The notes: a model not told the origin generated them from the sequence alone. A DNA stretch of 64,000 bases from Marinifilum sp. N1E240 (GCF_009295825.1 NZ_WHKF01000002.1:868001-932000), one strand, 5' to 3'; shown: positions 36,486 through 45,627, numbered from the stretch's first letter. Program-made: numbers and translations.

Positions 36486-36493
36486 CAAAAGTA
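36486..36493 (-). promoter_or_regulatory. Bacteroidota-type -7 box (TACTTTTG) for gyrA
   Basis: TAnnTTTG on the minus strand, about 40 bp before the gyrA start codon. Confidence 0.5.
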
Positions 36494-36627
36494 ACAAAAT
36501 AAGTGATTTTTGCGTAAGAAAAGGAGCTATATTTAAAGACAGATTAAGATAAATATTAAAGCTTTTTGTATTATAGCTTGATTACTAGTTTAATTCCTAT
36601 TTTATTTGAATTCTTATTCAAAAATAG

Positions 36628-36705
36628 ATTGATATTTTAGGCTTATATGTAATAAATTTTCTTTATTTTAATGTTGCTTTTATTTATTCAGCCTAAAAAT
36701 TGAAT
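36628..36705. repeat. Inverted repeat pair upstream of clpC
   Basis: ATTGATATTTTAGGCT (36628-36643) and, inverted, ATTCAATTTTTAGGCT (36690-36705) share 13 of 16 bases and lie 35-112 bp before the clpC start. The 293-bp gyrA-clpC gap otherwise shows only AT-rich promoter sequence. A possible operator pair for a heat-shock or stress regulator. Confidence 0.4.
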
Positions 36706-36739
36706 ATAATCACAAAATAAAAATTTAAAGACCTACTAT

Positions 36740-39247
36740 ATGGATTCAAAATTTTCACCTCGTATAAAGGATGTTCTATCCTATAGCAAAGAAGAAGCCG
36801 AAAGGCTTGGTAATAGTGCGATAGGTACTGAACATTTATTTTTAGGAATCCTTCGTGAAGGTGAAGGAATTGCCGTAGATATTCTTATTTCTTTAGGAGT
36901 TGACCTTTATGATATTCGAAAGAATATCGAAAAAGAGATCAAATCGGATACTATCACAGATTTAGATCAGAATAACATCCCCCTTCAAAGATCTGCCGAA
37001 AGAGTTCTAAAGTTAATTTATCTTGAAGCAAAAGCTTTAAAGAATAACACAATAGACACAAGTCATTTGCTACTTGCCATTTTAAAAGATGACAAGAGTA
37101 TGGTAACGCAAATATTAGATGATCAAACCATTGATTACAATAAGGTTAAAGAAAATCTAAAAACTCTTTTCCCTAAAGCACAAGCTGATTATCCACCAGA
37201 AGATCGTGGAGAAGGAAAAGGTGGTTTATCTGGAGGTAGTAGCTCAAAAGGTGCTAGCGCTAGGGGCAAATCTGAAACTCCTGTTCTTGATAATTTTGGT
37301 ATTGACATTACTAAATCTGCCGAAGAAGGAACTTTGGATCCTATTGTTGGTCGCGAAACAGAAATTGAACGTTTGGCGCAAATATTAAGTCGAAGAAAAA
37401 AGAACAATCCTATTCTAATTGGAGAACCTGGAGTTGGTAAATCAGCTATTGCAGAAGGCTTGGCTTTACGAATCGTTCAGAAAAAAGTGTCGCGTGTTCT
37501 ATTTGGGAAACGCGTCGTTACTCTTGATTTAGCTTCAATTGTTGCGGGAACCAAGTACCGAGGACAATTCGAAGAAAGGATGAAGGCTATTTTAAATGAA
37601 CTATCAAAAACTACAGATATCATTTTGTTTATCGATGAGATTCATACCATTGTAGGAGCAGGTGGTGCAACCGGATCACTTGATGCTGCCAACATGCTTA
37701 AACCTGCATTGGCACGAGGTGAAATTCAATGCATTGGTGCTACAACTCTTGATGAGTACAGACAAAATATTGAAAAAGATGGAGCATTAGAACGTCGCTT
37801 TCAAAAGATTATGGTGGAACCAACTTCTCCTGAGGAAACGGTTGTGATTCTAAACAACATTAAAGAAAGGTACGAAGATCATCACAATGTCTTTTATACT
37901 CCCGAAGCAATTGAATCTTGTGTGAAATTAACTTCAAGATATATAAGTGACAGATATCTTCCGGACAAAGCCATTGACGCGTTAGATGAAGCTGGATCAA
38001 GAGTTCATATTTCTAACATTCATGTTCCTGTTATTATTGAGGAATTAGAAAAGAAAATTGAGGATACACGCCAAAGTAAAATAAAAGCAGTTAAAGCTCA
38101 AAAGTTTGAGTTGGCAGCCAGCTTTAGAGATAAAGAGAAAAACTTTGCTGAAGATCTTGAAAAAGAAAAAGACAAGTGGGAACAGGAATTGAGTCAGAAA
38201 AAAGAAAAGGTTTCTGAGGAAGATATTGCTGAAGTTGTTGCTATGATGACAGGTGTTCCTGTTAAGAGAATTGCACAAGCTGAAGGTTCTCGCCTACTTC
38301 AAATGAACCTAGAATTACAAGGCAAAGTAATTGGACAAGATGATGCTATTGCAAAAATTGTAAAAGCAATTCAGCGAAATCGTGCCGGACTTAAAGATCC
38401 TAACAAGCCAATCGGAACTTTCATCTTCCTAGGACCAACGGGTGTAGGAAAAACTCAACTAGCTAAAGTTTTATCTGAATATTTATTTGATAGTTCTGAT
38501 GCTTTAATTCGTATCGATATGAGTGAATATATGGAAAAATTCGCCGTATCGAGATTGGTTGGAGCTCCTCCAGGATATGTTGGTTACGAAGAAGGCGGAC
38601 AATTGACTGAGAAAGTTAGAAGAAAGCCTTATTCTGTTGTGCTACTCGATGAGATTGAAAAAGCGCACCCGGATGTATTTAATATCTTACTGCAATTATT
38701 AGATGACGGACAACTTACCGATAGTTTAGGACGAAGAGTTGATTTCAAAAACTCGATCATTATCATGACTTCAAATATTGGAAGTCGTGAACTTAAGGAT
38801 TTTGGAAAAGGAATCGGCTTCCAAACTGGTGGAAATGAATCTAATGATTATGCAAGTAGTATTATTCAAAAGGCTTTGAAAAAAGCATTTGCTCCTGAAT
38901 TCTTGAATAGAATCGATGATTTAATCATGTTTAATTCTCTAACTCAGAAAGACATTCACAAGATTATCGATATCGAACTTAATGGTTTATACAAGAGAGT
39001 TCAAGATCTAGGGTTCAATATTAAAATTTCTACAGCTGCAAAAGATTTCATTGCTGAAAAAGGATATGATGTTCAATTTGGTGCAAGACCATTAAAAAGA
39101 GCAATTCAAAAGTACCTGGAAGATGAAATGGCTGAAGTAATTATAAGAGCTAGCATCTCTGAAGGCGATACAATTTCTGTAGGTTTAGATAAATCCAAGC
39201 AGAAAATAACAACCAAAATATTAAAAACTCAAAAAGCACTTGAGTAA
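36740..39247 (+). CDS. clpC: ClpC-type AAA+ ATPase of the Clp protease
   Basis: An 835-residue class I Clp/Hsp100 unfoldase. Two N-terminal Clp-N repeats (about 1-140) and a Gly/Ser-rich linker (about 155-178), then AAA domain 1 with Walker A GEPGVGKSA and Walker B IILFIDEIHT, a UVR-type middle domain (about 430-490: KIKAVKAQKFELAASFRDKEK), and AAA domain 2 with GPTGVGKTQ and VLLDEIEKAHPDV. The middle domain and length identify ClpC rather than ClpB or ClpA. It partners with ClpP, not seen in this window. Confidence 0.96.
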   Translation: MDSKFSPRIKDVLSYSKEEAERLGNSAIGTEHLFLGILREGEGIAVDILISLGVDLYDIRKNIEKEIKSDTITDLDQNNIPLQRSAERVLKLIYLEAKALKNNTIDTSHLLLAILKDDKSMVTQILDDQTIDYNKVKENLKTLFPKAQADYPPEDRGEGKGGLSGGSSSKGASARGKSETPVLDNFGIDITKSAEEGTLDPIVGRETEIERLAQILSRRKKNNPILIGEPGVGKSAIAEGLALRIVQKKVSRVLFGKRVVTLDLASIVAGTKYRGQFEERMKAILNELSKTTDIILFIDEIHTIVGAGGATGSLDAANMLKPALARGEIQCIGATTLDEYRQNIEKDGALERRFQKIMVEPTSPEETVVILNNIKERYEDHHNVFYTPEAIESCVKLTSRYISDRYLPDKAIDALDEAGSRVHISNIHVPVIIEELEKKIEDTRQSKIKAVKAQKFELAASFRDKEKNFAEDLEKEKDKWEQELSQKKEKVSEEDIAEVVAMMTGVPVKRIAQAEGSRLLQMNLELQGKVIGQDDAIAKIVKAIQRNRAGLKDPNKPIGTFIFLGPTGVGKTQLAKVLSEYLFDSSDALIRIDMSEYMEKFAVSRLVGAPPGYVGYEEGGQLTEKVRRKPYSVVLLDEIEKAHPDVFNILLQLLDDGQLTDSLGRRVDFKNSIIIMTSNIGSRELKDFGKGIGFQTGGNESNDYASSIIQKALKKAFAPEFLNRIDDLIMFNSLTQKDIHKIIDIELNGLYKRVQDLGFNIKISTAAKDFIAEKGYDVQFGARPLKRAIQKYLEDEMAEVIIRASISEGDTISVGLDKSKQKITTKILKTQKALE

Positions 39248-39253
39248 AAAATT

Positions 39254-39280
39254 AACCGGAGTTTTCTCCGGTTTTTTTTA
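39254..39280 (+). terminator. Terminator after clpC
   Basis: AACCGGAG / CTCCGGTT stem with a TTTT loop and T run. Confidence 0.9.
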
Positions 39281-39335
39281 TGTCTTTTTTAATCTAAATT
39301 CACATTTTTTATTTAGAAAGAATCAAAACAAATTC

Positions 39336-39343
39336 TATCTTTG
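39336..39343 (+). promoter_or_regulatory. Bacteroidota-type -7 box (TATCTTTG) for tpx
   Basis: Exact TAnnTTTG match 24 bp before the tpx start codon, giving a short leader. Confidence 0.6.
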
Positions 39344-39367
39344 ATTGAAAATACAAAATACATAATT

Positions 39368-39883
39368 ATGCAAAAAAATAATAACAAAGTAACATTCGCA
39401 GGAAATGCAATGACTTTAGTAGGAAACGAAATCAAAACAGGTGCAAAGGCAGAAAATTTTACAGCTTTAGGTCAGGACTTGTCTCCTGTTCAACTTTCTG
39501 ATTTTGATGGAAAAGTTAAAATCCTTTCAATTTTTCCTTCTATTGATACTGGTGTTTGTTCTGCTCAAACTCACAGATTTAACAAAGAAGCTGCTTCTCT
39601 TGATAAAGACATTCAAATCATTACCTTATCAAATGATTTACCATTTGCATTAGGTCGTTTTTGTGGCGCGGAAGGTATTAAAAATCTGGTAACTCTTTCA
39701 GATCATAAAGAATGTGATTTCGGTTATAAATATGGTTTTGTTGTTGAAGAGCTACGTTTATTAGCAAGAGGTGTAGTGGTTATCGACAAAAACAACGAAG
39801 TTAAGCACGTTGAGTATGTTGCTGAAATGACTGAAGAACCAAACTACGAAGCTGCTCTTGAAGTTGCTAAAACTTTGGTATAA
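39368..39883 (+). CDS. tpx: Thiol peroxidase (Tpx)
   Basis: A 171-residue atypical 2-Cys peroxiredoxin reducing lipid and alkyl peroxides with thioredoxin. The peroxidatic Cys is C64 in DTGVCSAQT and the resolving Cys is C99 in LGRFCGAEG, at the usual 35-residue spacing. The start is ATG 39368, which fits the promoter box and the family N-terminus; an upstream in-frame TTG at 39341 falls inside that box. Single-gene unit with a terminator. Confidence 0.95.
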   Translation: MQKNNNKVTFAGNAMTLVGNEIKTGAKAENFTALGQDLSPVQLSDFDGKVKILSIFPSIDTGVCSAQTHRFNKEAASLDKDIQIITLSNDLPFALGRFCGAEGIKNLVTLSDHKECDFGYKYGFVVEELRLLARGVVVIDKNNEVKHVEYVAEMTEEPNYEAALEVAKTLV

Positions 39884-39907
39884 TCTTATTGCTAAAATAA
39901 TATTTAC

Positions 39908-39930
39908 AAGCTCCTTCGGGAGCTTTTTTC
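39908..39930 (+). terminator. Terminator after tpx
   Basis: AAGCTCC-TTCG-GGAGCTT, a UUCG-tetraloop hairpin, followed by a T run. Confidence 0.92.
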
Positions 39931-39942
39931 AAATAGAATTAT

Positions 39943-40533
39943 ATGTATTTATTTTTTGATACAGAAACTACAGGCTTGCCAAAAAACTGGGGTGCTCCGG
40001 TTACAGATATCGACAATTGGCCAAGATTAGTTCAATTGGCATGGTTGCTATACGATAGTAAAAATCAGGAAATTAAAAGTGCAAATAGAATCGTAATACC
40101 TGAAGGATTTACCATTCCTACCGAGGCATCTAATGTTCATGGCATTTCCACTGAAAGGGCACATAAAGAAGGTATTGATTTGACTGATGCACTCAACGAA
40201 TTCTCTTCAGCCCTTGAAGAAGCTAATTTTTTAATTGCTCACAATATTAGTTTTGATGAGAAAATTGCAGGCGCAGAATTTATTCGGAAGAACATTTCAA
40301 ATAAATTAAACAATATACCTAAAATATGTACCATGAAAACTACAACCAATATTTGTAAGATTCCTGGTCGTTACGGATACAAGTGGCCTAACTTAACTGA
40401 ATTGCATAATCATCTTTTCAACAAGGGTTTTGATGATGCTCACGATGCATTGGCTGATGTAAAAGCATGTGCCGATTGCTTCTTTGAATTAAAAAAAGCA
40501 GGCATGTATCAACAACAAGGAAGTTTATTTTAG
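39943..40533 (+). CDS. DnaQ-like 3'-5' exonuclease
   Basis: A 196-residue DEDDh exonuclease. Exo I is FFDTETTGLP (D and E at about 5-7), Exo II HNISFDEK, and Exo III HDALADVKAC near the C-terminus with the catalytic His. A PxNWGAP-type insert follows Exo I. No polymerase domain is present, so it acts as a stand-alone exonuclease, for instance proofreading with a polymerase or in RNA or DNA repair; the precise role is not evident. Its stop codon is followed by a terminator shared with the HU gene. Confidence 0.9.
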   Translation: MYLFFDTETTGLPKNWGAPVTDIDNWPRLVQLAWLLYDSKNQEIKSANRIVIPEGFTIPTEASNVHGISTERAHKEGIDLTDALNEFSSALEEANFLIAHNISFDEKIAGAEFIRKNISNKLNNIPKICTMKTTTNICKIPGRYGYKWPNLTELHNHLFNKGFDDAHDALADVKACADCFFELKKAGMYQQQGSLF

Positions 40534-40560
40534 AACTAAAATATTTTTTAAGAGTCGGAC

Positions 40561-40601
40561 AAATAAAGAGCTTTTAGTTTGATACTAAAAGCTCTTTATT
40601 T
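40561..40601. terminator. Bidirectional terminator between exonuclease and HU genes
   Basis: Eighteen-base perfect stem AAATAAAGAGCTTTTAGT and its complement, loop of 5, overlapping the stop codon of the minus-strand gene. Confidence 0.9.
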
Positions 40602-40985
40602 TGGTATCTTCTTAAACTGTACATTTTTCAATTCCGACTTTACTCGTACTCCAGGTCTAAATGCCATTTTTACACTTTTAATTTTTCTGGAAGTAAGATC
40701 TTTCGGATCATCAACTCCTTCTCCACCAACATGCAAGGAAAAAGTTCCAAAATCGCCTAATTCCACGCTACAATTATCAAGTAATAAATGTGGAATTTGC
40801 GTAACAAATGCCTCTAAAACACCTACCACATCCGTAGTACTAAAAGTTGACATTGCCGAAATCTTTTCTGCAACATCGCGTAAATCTTTCTTTTGTCTGT
40901 TAGCAATTCGTGGATAATAGGCTTCCGTATTTCCATCCCGCTTTAAGGGAGTTTTTATTTTTACTGGTTTATAATAAACTGTCAT
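40596..40985 (-). CDS. HU/IHF-family DNA-binding protein, Bacteroidota type
   Basis: A 129-residue nucleoid protein of the HU-like group common in Bacteroidota. It starts with an extension of about 30 residues (VYYKPVKIKTPLKRDGNTEAYYPRI) before the HU fold. The body has helices DLRDVAEKISAMSTF and TDVVGVLEAFVTQIPHLL, beta segment VELGDFGTFSLHV, and the DNA-binding arm SRKIKSVKMAFRPGVRVKSEL. Such proteins bind DNA without strong sequence preference. Its upstream region holds three spaced 15-bp repeats. Confidence 0.9.
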   Translation of the reverse strand: MTVYYKPVKIKTPLKRDGNTEAYYPRIANRQKKDLRDVAEKISAMSTFSTTDVVGVLEAFVTQIPHLLLDNCSVELGDFGTFSLHVGGEGVDDPKDLTSRKIKSVKMAFRPGVRVKSELKNVQFKKIPK

Positions 40986-41074
40986 ATCCTTACTATTTAT
41001 TACAATTGTCTTTAGGTTTTAGCTCAAGTATAAGTACCTATTATCAATTTAATCTTTAAGATATTATTTTTTAG

Positions 41075-41151
41075 CCTATATTAAAAATCTATTTAATATA
41101 GATCAAGTTAAATTTTAATATATATCAAAATATATTTTTAATATAGATAAA
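41075..41151. repeat. Iteron-like 15-bp repeats upstream of the HU-like gene
   Basis: TTTAATATAGATCAA (41092), TTTAATATATATCAA (41114) and TTTAATATAGATAAA (41137) are spaced 22 and 23 bp apart, about two helical turns. A partial inverted copy, CTATATTAAA, lies at 41075-41084. They sit 107-166 bp before the HU start, on its upstream side. The rest of the 295-bp gap before rimO is AT-rich and holds the rimO terminator. Confidence 0.6.
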
Positions 41152-41222
41152 GTGATAAAAAGATACTAAAGTTTTCACAAAATAGTAGGGAGTTTATTAA
41201 AACAACATGCTTAGAGAATAAA

Positions 41223-41256
41223 AAAAACCACTTGCAATAGATGCAAATGGTTTTCT
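41223..41256 (-). terminator. Terminator after rimO
   Basis: Stem AAAACCACTTGCA / TGCAAATGGTTTT with one mismatch; the A run on the plus strand becomes a T run downstream on the minus strand. Confidence 0.78.
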
Positions 41257-41280
41257 ATATATAATAAAATTAATGTAGTG

Positions 41281-42579
41281 CTATTTCACCATACCGAACA
41301 GATCGTAATCTTCACAATCGGTGATTTCAACATTATAATATGCTCCAATTTTTAACTCCCCATTTTCTGCAGCAATTAAAACTTCAGGATCAACTTCGTA
41401 AGAATCAAATTCTGTTCTACCGTAATAGTAATCTCCTTCTTTTCTATCGATCACAACCTTCATTTCTTCACCTAAACGCTTTTTGTTTGCTTCCATGCTA
41501 ATATCCTGCTGAATTAACATGATCTCTTCTTTTCTTCTCTCCTTCTCTTCTTCAGGAATGTTATCTTCGTAGTTTATAGCAGCATAAGTATCCTCTTCGT
41601 TAGAGTATGGAAATACGCCCAAACGCTCAAATTTCATTTCTTGTACGAAACTTTTCAAATCTTCCATATCTGCCTCTGTTTCACCCGGATGTCCAACTAA
41701 CATCGTAGTTCTTAGTGTAATTCCAGGAACTTCTTCTCTTATTTGCTTGATAAGATCAATGGTTTTCTCTCTATCAATACCTCTTCGCATCAATTTTAAC
41801 ATGTTGTCACTGGAATGTTGCAAGGCTATGTCCAGATAGCGGCAAACTTTTGGATTCTCACGCATCAATTTCAATATCCCGAAAGGAAACTGAGTTGGAT
41901 ATGCATAATGAAGTTTGATCCATTCCAATTCTTCAATTTTTGAAAGCTCTTCAACAAGCTCTGCCAATTTCGATTCCTCGTATAAATCGTATCCGTAATA
42001 AGAAAGATCCTGAGCGATAACCAGTAATTCTTTAACTCCTTCTGAAACTAGATTTCTTGCTTCTTCCAGTATGTCTTCAATTGGTCGGGATGTATGTTTT
42101 CCCGTTATGATAGGAATTGCACAATAGGAACAAGATCGGTTACAGCCTTCGGATATTTTTAGGTAGGCAAAATGCTTTGGAGTCGTAACTACTCTTAAAT
42201 TTTTAAAATCGGGAATATAATTCTTATTCAACTCATTTACCATGGCTTTCCAATCAAATTTTCCAAAGTAATGATCAACTTCCGGGATTTCTTCCTTCAA
42301 TTGTTCTCTATATCGTTCCGAAAGACACCCCATTACAAACAGCTTATTAATTCTTCCATCCTTCTTCGCCTCTACATATTGCAAAATGGTATCAACCGAT
42401 TCCTCTTTTGCATCACCAATAAATCCACAGGTATTGATAATGATTGTTTTGGCATCACTGTTCTCCTCCTCACAGGTTACTTCAAATTGATTTGCATCCA
42501 GTTGTTTCATCAACAATTCTGTATCCACCAAATTTTTAGAACACCCAAGGCTTACGATATTGATTTTATTTTGACTCAT
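41281..42579 (-). CDS. rimO: Ribosomal protein S12 methylthiotransferase
   Basis: A 432-residue radical-SAM enzyme that adds a methylthio group to Asp88 of ribosomal protein S12. The N-terminal cluster ligands are C13, C51 and C85; the radical-SAM triad CNRSCSYC is at C146, C150 and C153. A C-terminal TRAM domain (about 365-432) ends the protein. The N-terminus SLGCSKNLVDTE is typical of RimO rather than MiaB. Gene order rimO-ftsY-DUF4295-rpmG-rpmB is usual in Bacteroidota. Confidence 0.97.
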   Translation of the reverse strand: MSQNKINIVSLGCSKNLVDTELLMKQLDANQFEVTCEEENSDAKTIIINTCGFIGDAKEESVDTILQYVEAKKDGRINKLFVMGCLSERYREQLKEEIPEVDHYFGKFDWKAMVNELNKNYIPDFKNLRVVTTPKHFAYLKISEGCNRSCSYCAIPIITGKHTSRPIEDILEEARNLVSEGVKELLVIAQDLSYYGYDLYEESKLAELVEELSKIEELEWIKLHYAYPTQFPFGILKLMRENPKVCRYLDIALQHSSDNMLKLMRRGIDREKTIDLIKQIREEVPGITLRTTMLVGHPGETEADMEDLKSFVQEMKFERLGVFPYSNEEDTYAAINYEDNIPEEEKERRKEEIMLIQQDISMEANKKRLGEEMKVVIDRKEGDYYYGRTEFDSYEVDPEVLIAAENGELKIGAYYNVEITDCEDYDLFGMVK

Positions 42580-42662
42580 ATAACGATTTCTTTCTCAAAT
42601 TAAATTTTGGCAAAAATAAGATAAATTACTCTTTATTCCACTCTCGCCTGGATATTAAAAAC

Positions 42663-42693
42663 AGAAAAGGCTGCCAAATCTGACAGCCTTTCT
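42663..42693 (-). terminator. Terminator after ftsY
   Basis: GAAAAGGCTG / CAGCCTTTC stem on either side of a 10-base loop, oriented for the minus strand. Confidence 0.78.
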
Positions 42694-42715
42694 TATATTT
42701 TATCACAAAATGGTA

Positions 42716-43666
42716 TTAGTCAAATAATGAATCAACAAATCCATTGCGATTAAAAACTTGTAGATCTTCCATGCCTTCTCCTATTCCGATATATTTTACA
42801 GGAACTTTAAATTGATCAGACACCCCAATCACAACACCACCTTTAGCTGTTCCATCCAACTTTGTAATTGCAAGTGCATTAACTTCGGTAGCCTTAGTAA
42901 ATTGTTTAGCTTGTTCGAAAGCATTCTGCCCAGTCGATCCATCAAGAACCAAAAGAATTTCATTTGGTGCATCAGGAATAACCCTATCCATAACACGCTT
43001 AATCTTACTCAACTCATTCATCAAGTTGATTTTGTTATGCAAACGACCAGCTGTATCAATTATTACAACATCTGAACCTTCTTCCTTAGCTTTTGTAAGA
43101 GTTTCAAAAGCAACAGACGCTGGATCAGCACCCATTCCCTGATTTACCACAGGAACACCAACACGCTCCGACCAAATAATTAGTTGATCGACTGCTGCTG
43201 CTCGAAAAGTATCAGCGGCACCAAGCATTACCTTTTTTCCAGCATTCTTAAACTGATGAGCTAACTTACCAATAGTTGTTGTTTTCCCAACACCGTTTAC
43301 TCCAACTACCATAATAACATATGGATGATCAGATTTTGGTAATTGATAAGCTTCGTAATCTCCTTTATTATTTTCTTCAAGTAAACCGGCAATCTCTTCC
43401 TTAAGAATTCGATTCAACTCCGATGTACCTAAGAATTTATCTTCTGCAACACGTTCTTCAATACGCTCAATGATTTTTAATGTTGTATCAACTCCAACAT
43501 CAGAAGAAATCAACACCTCCTCTAACTCGTCCAGAACATCATCATCAACGGAAGATTTACCAACAACAGCTCTGGAAAGTTTTTTAAATACACTTTCCTT
43601 TGTTTTGGCTAGTCCTTTATTAAGATTTTCCTTTTTCGATTTCGAAAAACTTCCAAATAATCCCAT
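42716..43666 (-). CDS. ftsY: Signal recognition particle receptor FtsY
   Basis: A 316-residue SRP GTPase docking ribosome-SRP complexes to the membrane. Four-helix N domain (about 20-100), then G1 GVNGVGKTTTIGKLA, G2 DTFRAAAVDQL, G3 DTAGR and G4 TKLDGTAKGG. The acidic A domain of E. coli FtsY is absent; only a short basic start is present, as usual in this phylum. The hydrolysis and SRP-binding residues look intact. Confidence 0.97.
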   Translation of the reverse strand: MGLFGSFSKSKKENLNKGLAKTKESVFKKLSRAVVGKSSVDDDVLDELEEVLISSDVGVDTTLKIIERIEERVAEDKFLGTSELNRILKEEIAGLLEENNKGDYEAYQLPKSDHPYVIMVVGVNGVGKTTTIGKLAHQFKNAGKKVMLGAADTFRAAAVDQLIIWSERVGVPVVNQGMGADPASVAFETLTKAKEEGSDVVIIDTAGRLHNKINLMNELSKIKRVMDRVIPDAPNEILLVLDGSTGQNAFEQAKQFTKATEVNALAITKLDGTAKGGVVIGVSDQFKVPVKYIGIGEGMEDLQVFNRNGFVDSLFD

Positions 43667-43769
43667 TCTTCTAAATTTTTTAGGTTGCTAAAGTACAAAA
43701 AAAGGAACACACAAGCAATTAACAATAAATGATTTAAATTAAAACTTTAATCGTCCTAATTTAAGATAT

Positions 43770-43803
43770 AAAAAAAGCTTCCTAAAACATTAGGAAGCTT
43801 TTA
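43770..43803 (-). terminator. Terminator after the rpmB-rpmG-DUF4295 unit
   Basis: AAAAGCTTCCTAA / TTAGGAAGCTTTT stem (loop of about 5), oriented for minus-strand genes ending at 43829. Confidence 0.85.
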
Positions 43804-43828
43804 AAATTCAGTATTATATGAATTGTCT

Positions 43829-43984
43829 TTACTTTTTAGCAAAGAAATCCTTTACATTCTCATTTGGAACAATCTCTTCTTTAAAAGAGTATGAACCAGT
43901 CTTAGGTGATTTTACCATTTTGATTACTTTTGCGTAACCACGGCCTTCACCTTTCTGTAGGGTTGCTACTACTTTCTTAGCCAT
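43829..43984 (-). CDS. DUF4295 small basic protein
   Basis: A 51-residue Lys-rich protein, MAKKVVATLQKGEGRGYAKV at its start and ENVKDFFAKK at its end. It matches DUF4295, a small Bacteroidota family found next to rpmG and rpmB and probably ribosome-associated. The frame is complete from ATG 43984 to TAA 43829 and lies 7 bp after the L33 stop. Confidence 0.88.
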   Translation of the reverse strand: MAKKVVATLQKGEGRGYAKVIKMVKSPKTGSYSFKEEIVPNENVKDFFAKK

Positions 43985-43991
43985 ATCTCAA

Positions 43992-44174
43992 TTATTTAAT
44001 TTCTCTGTGAACAGTTACTTTCTTCAAAATAGGATTGTACTTCTTCAACTCCATACGATCTGGAGTGTTTTTCTTATTTTTAGTAGTGATGTATCTTGAA
44101 GTACCTGGCATACCGCTTTCTTTATGCTCGGTGCACTCAAGAATTACTTGCACTCTATTACCTTTTTTAGCCAT
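43992..44174 (-). CDS. rpmG: 50S ribosomal protein L33
   Basis: A 60-residue L33, [20 protein letters not shown] at its start. The usual zinc-binding Cys pairs are not present (a single Cys, C14), so this is the zinc-independent (C-) form. It lies between rpmB and the DUF4295 gene in a tight minus-strand unit. Confidence 0.96.
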   Translation of the reverse strand: MAKKGNRVQVILECTEHKESGMPGTSRYITTKNKKNTPDRMELKKYNPILKKVTVHREIK

Positions 44175-44187
44175 TTTCTATGCCTTT

Positions 44188-44430
44188 TTAATAATTTTTA
44201 ATAAATCCTTTTTCTTGAGCTTTTTGCAATGCACCTTTTACACCTAATTTATTAATTAGACGAACTCCTGCAGCAGAAATTTTCAACTCAATCCAGCGAT
44301 CCTCTTCAGGAAGATAGAACTTCTTCACGAAAAGATTTGGATAGAATCTTCTCTTAGTTCTTCTTTTTGAGTGAGAAACATTGTTCCCAACCATTACGCT
44401 CTTTCCAGTAATTTGACAAACTCTTGACAT
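44188..44430 (-). CDS. rpmB: 50S ribosomal protein L28
   Basis: An 80-residue L28 beginning [20 protein letters not shown], with the [18 protein letters not shown] segment that contacts 23S rRNA. It is the first gene of the rpmB-rpmG-DUF4295 unit. Confidence 0.97.
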   Translation of the reverse strand: MSRVCQITGKSVMVGNNVSHSKRRTKRRFYPNLFVKKFYLPEEDRWIELKISAAGVRLINKLGVKGALQKAQEKGFIKNY

Positions 44431-44663
44431 AGTCCAGATTATTTTTTTCCTTAAACGCTTTTCAAACAGGTCGCAAAATACGTAATAATTTTCTAAAAAA
44501 TCAAATATTATTACAACTTTTTGCAGATATATTTTCGGAGCGAATTAAATCCTTAATCCTTTATGAAATCAATGAAAAGTTCATTTTCAAAAATTACATT
44601 TTTACAAATAATATGTTCTCATTTCGGATTATCTCTTAAACTCGCAGTCTCAACAGTGCAAAA

Positions 44664-44696
44664 ATAAAAAAATCCCTCCTAAAACAGGAGGGATTT
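44664..44696 (-). terminator. Terminator after the YitT-family gene
   Basis: AAATCCCTCCT / AGGAGGGATTT stem with a 5-base loop; A run on the plus strand. Confidence 0.88.
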
Positions 44697-44718
44697 CAAA
44701 CATATCTTGTAAATATCT

Positions 44719-45627
44719 TTACTCTTCTTCTTCGTTGAGAGATTTGAAACCTTTACCGATGATTTCGTTTGCCTCCGTCACATTCACAAATGCATCCGGA
44801 TCAACATTCTTAACATGCAGTTTTAAAATCTCAAGCTCTCTTCTACTCATTACAGAATAAACCATTTTTTTCTCTTCTCCTGAATATCCTCCAGTACCAG
44901 TTAAAATAGTAACACCTCTTTTTAAATCGTTTTTAATCTTATCTGAGATAGAATCATAATGATCAGATACAATCATTACAGTTTTGTGATAATTTGCTCC
45001 ACTAACAACCATATCAATAATTTTACCTTCAATATAAATGATGATTAGTGAATAAATTGCAAATTCCCATCCAATAGCTCCAGTTTCAGTTGGCTGAACA
45101 AGTGTAAAAAGTACAATAATACCATCAACAATCATTACCAATTTACCCAAAGACAATTTTGTAAATTTGGCTAAAATCATTGCAATAATATCAGAACCTC
45201 CTGATGTTGCTCTTGATTTAAAAATCATACCAATTGCAATACCATAAAAAACACCTGCAACAATAGTATTAAGCATTGGGTCAGCGATCACTTTAGGGTA
45301 ACCTGGAACAACGTAAGTTTCCATTATCCATACCGTAACTAAAATTATTGCAATACTTACAATGGTTTTTATTCCAAATCGTGGACCTAAGATTATAGTA
45401 CCTATAATTACCAAGGGTATCTCCATGGCAAATGTACAATAACTAATTTTCCAGCTAAACAAAGTGTTTAAAACTGTTGCAATACCGTATACCCCACCCG
45501 GAGCCAATTTGTAAGGAACAACAAATAAGATGTCCGAAACAGCAAAAATAATACTACCTACAATTAGGTATGCATAAGCGCTTATCCATTCGTTTGATAA
45601 GAACTTTTCTTTTGTGATAAAAGCCAT
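44719..45627 (-). CDS. YitT family membrane protein
   Basis: A 302-residue protein with five or six membrane helices (about 15-205) and a C-terminal soluble DUF2179 domain (about 215-295: YHKTVMIVSDHYDSISDKI, GVTILTGTGGYSG, KMVYSVMSRRELEILKL). Signature segments SDILFVVPYKLAPGGVYGIA and GIGMIFKSRATSGGSDIIA mark the YitT family, whose transported solute or function is not established. Single-gene unit on the minus strand. Confidence 0.93.
   Translation of the reverse strand: MAFITKEKFLSNEWISAYAYLIVGSIIFAVSDILFVVPYKLAPGGVYGIATVLNTLFSWKISYCTFAMEIPLVIIGTIILGPRFGIKTIVSIAIILVTVWIMETYVVPGYPKVIADPMLNTIVAGVFYGIAIGMIFKSRATSGGSDIIAMILAKFTKLSLGKLVMIVDGIIVLFTLVQPTETGAIGWEFAIYSLIIIYIEGKIIDMVVSGANYHKTVMIVSDHYDSISDKIKNDLKRGVTILTGTGGYSGEEKKMVYSVMSRRELEILKLHVKNVDPDAFVNVTEANEIIGKGFKSLNEEEE

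Noticed and set aside
40579-40917. 112-codon frame antisense to the HU-like gene
   Set aside because: Overlaps the HU gene, whose fold and terminator are clear.
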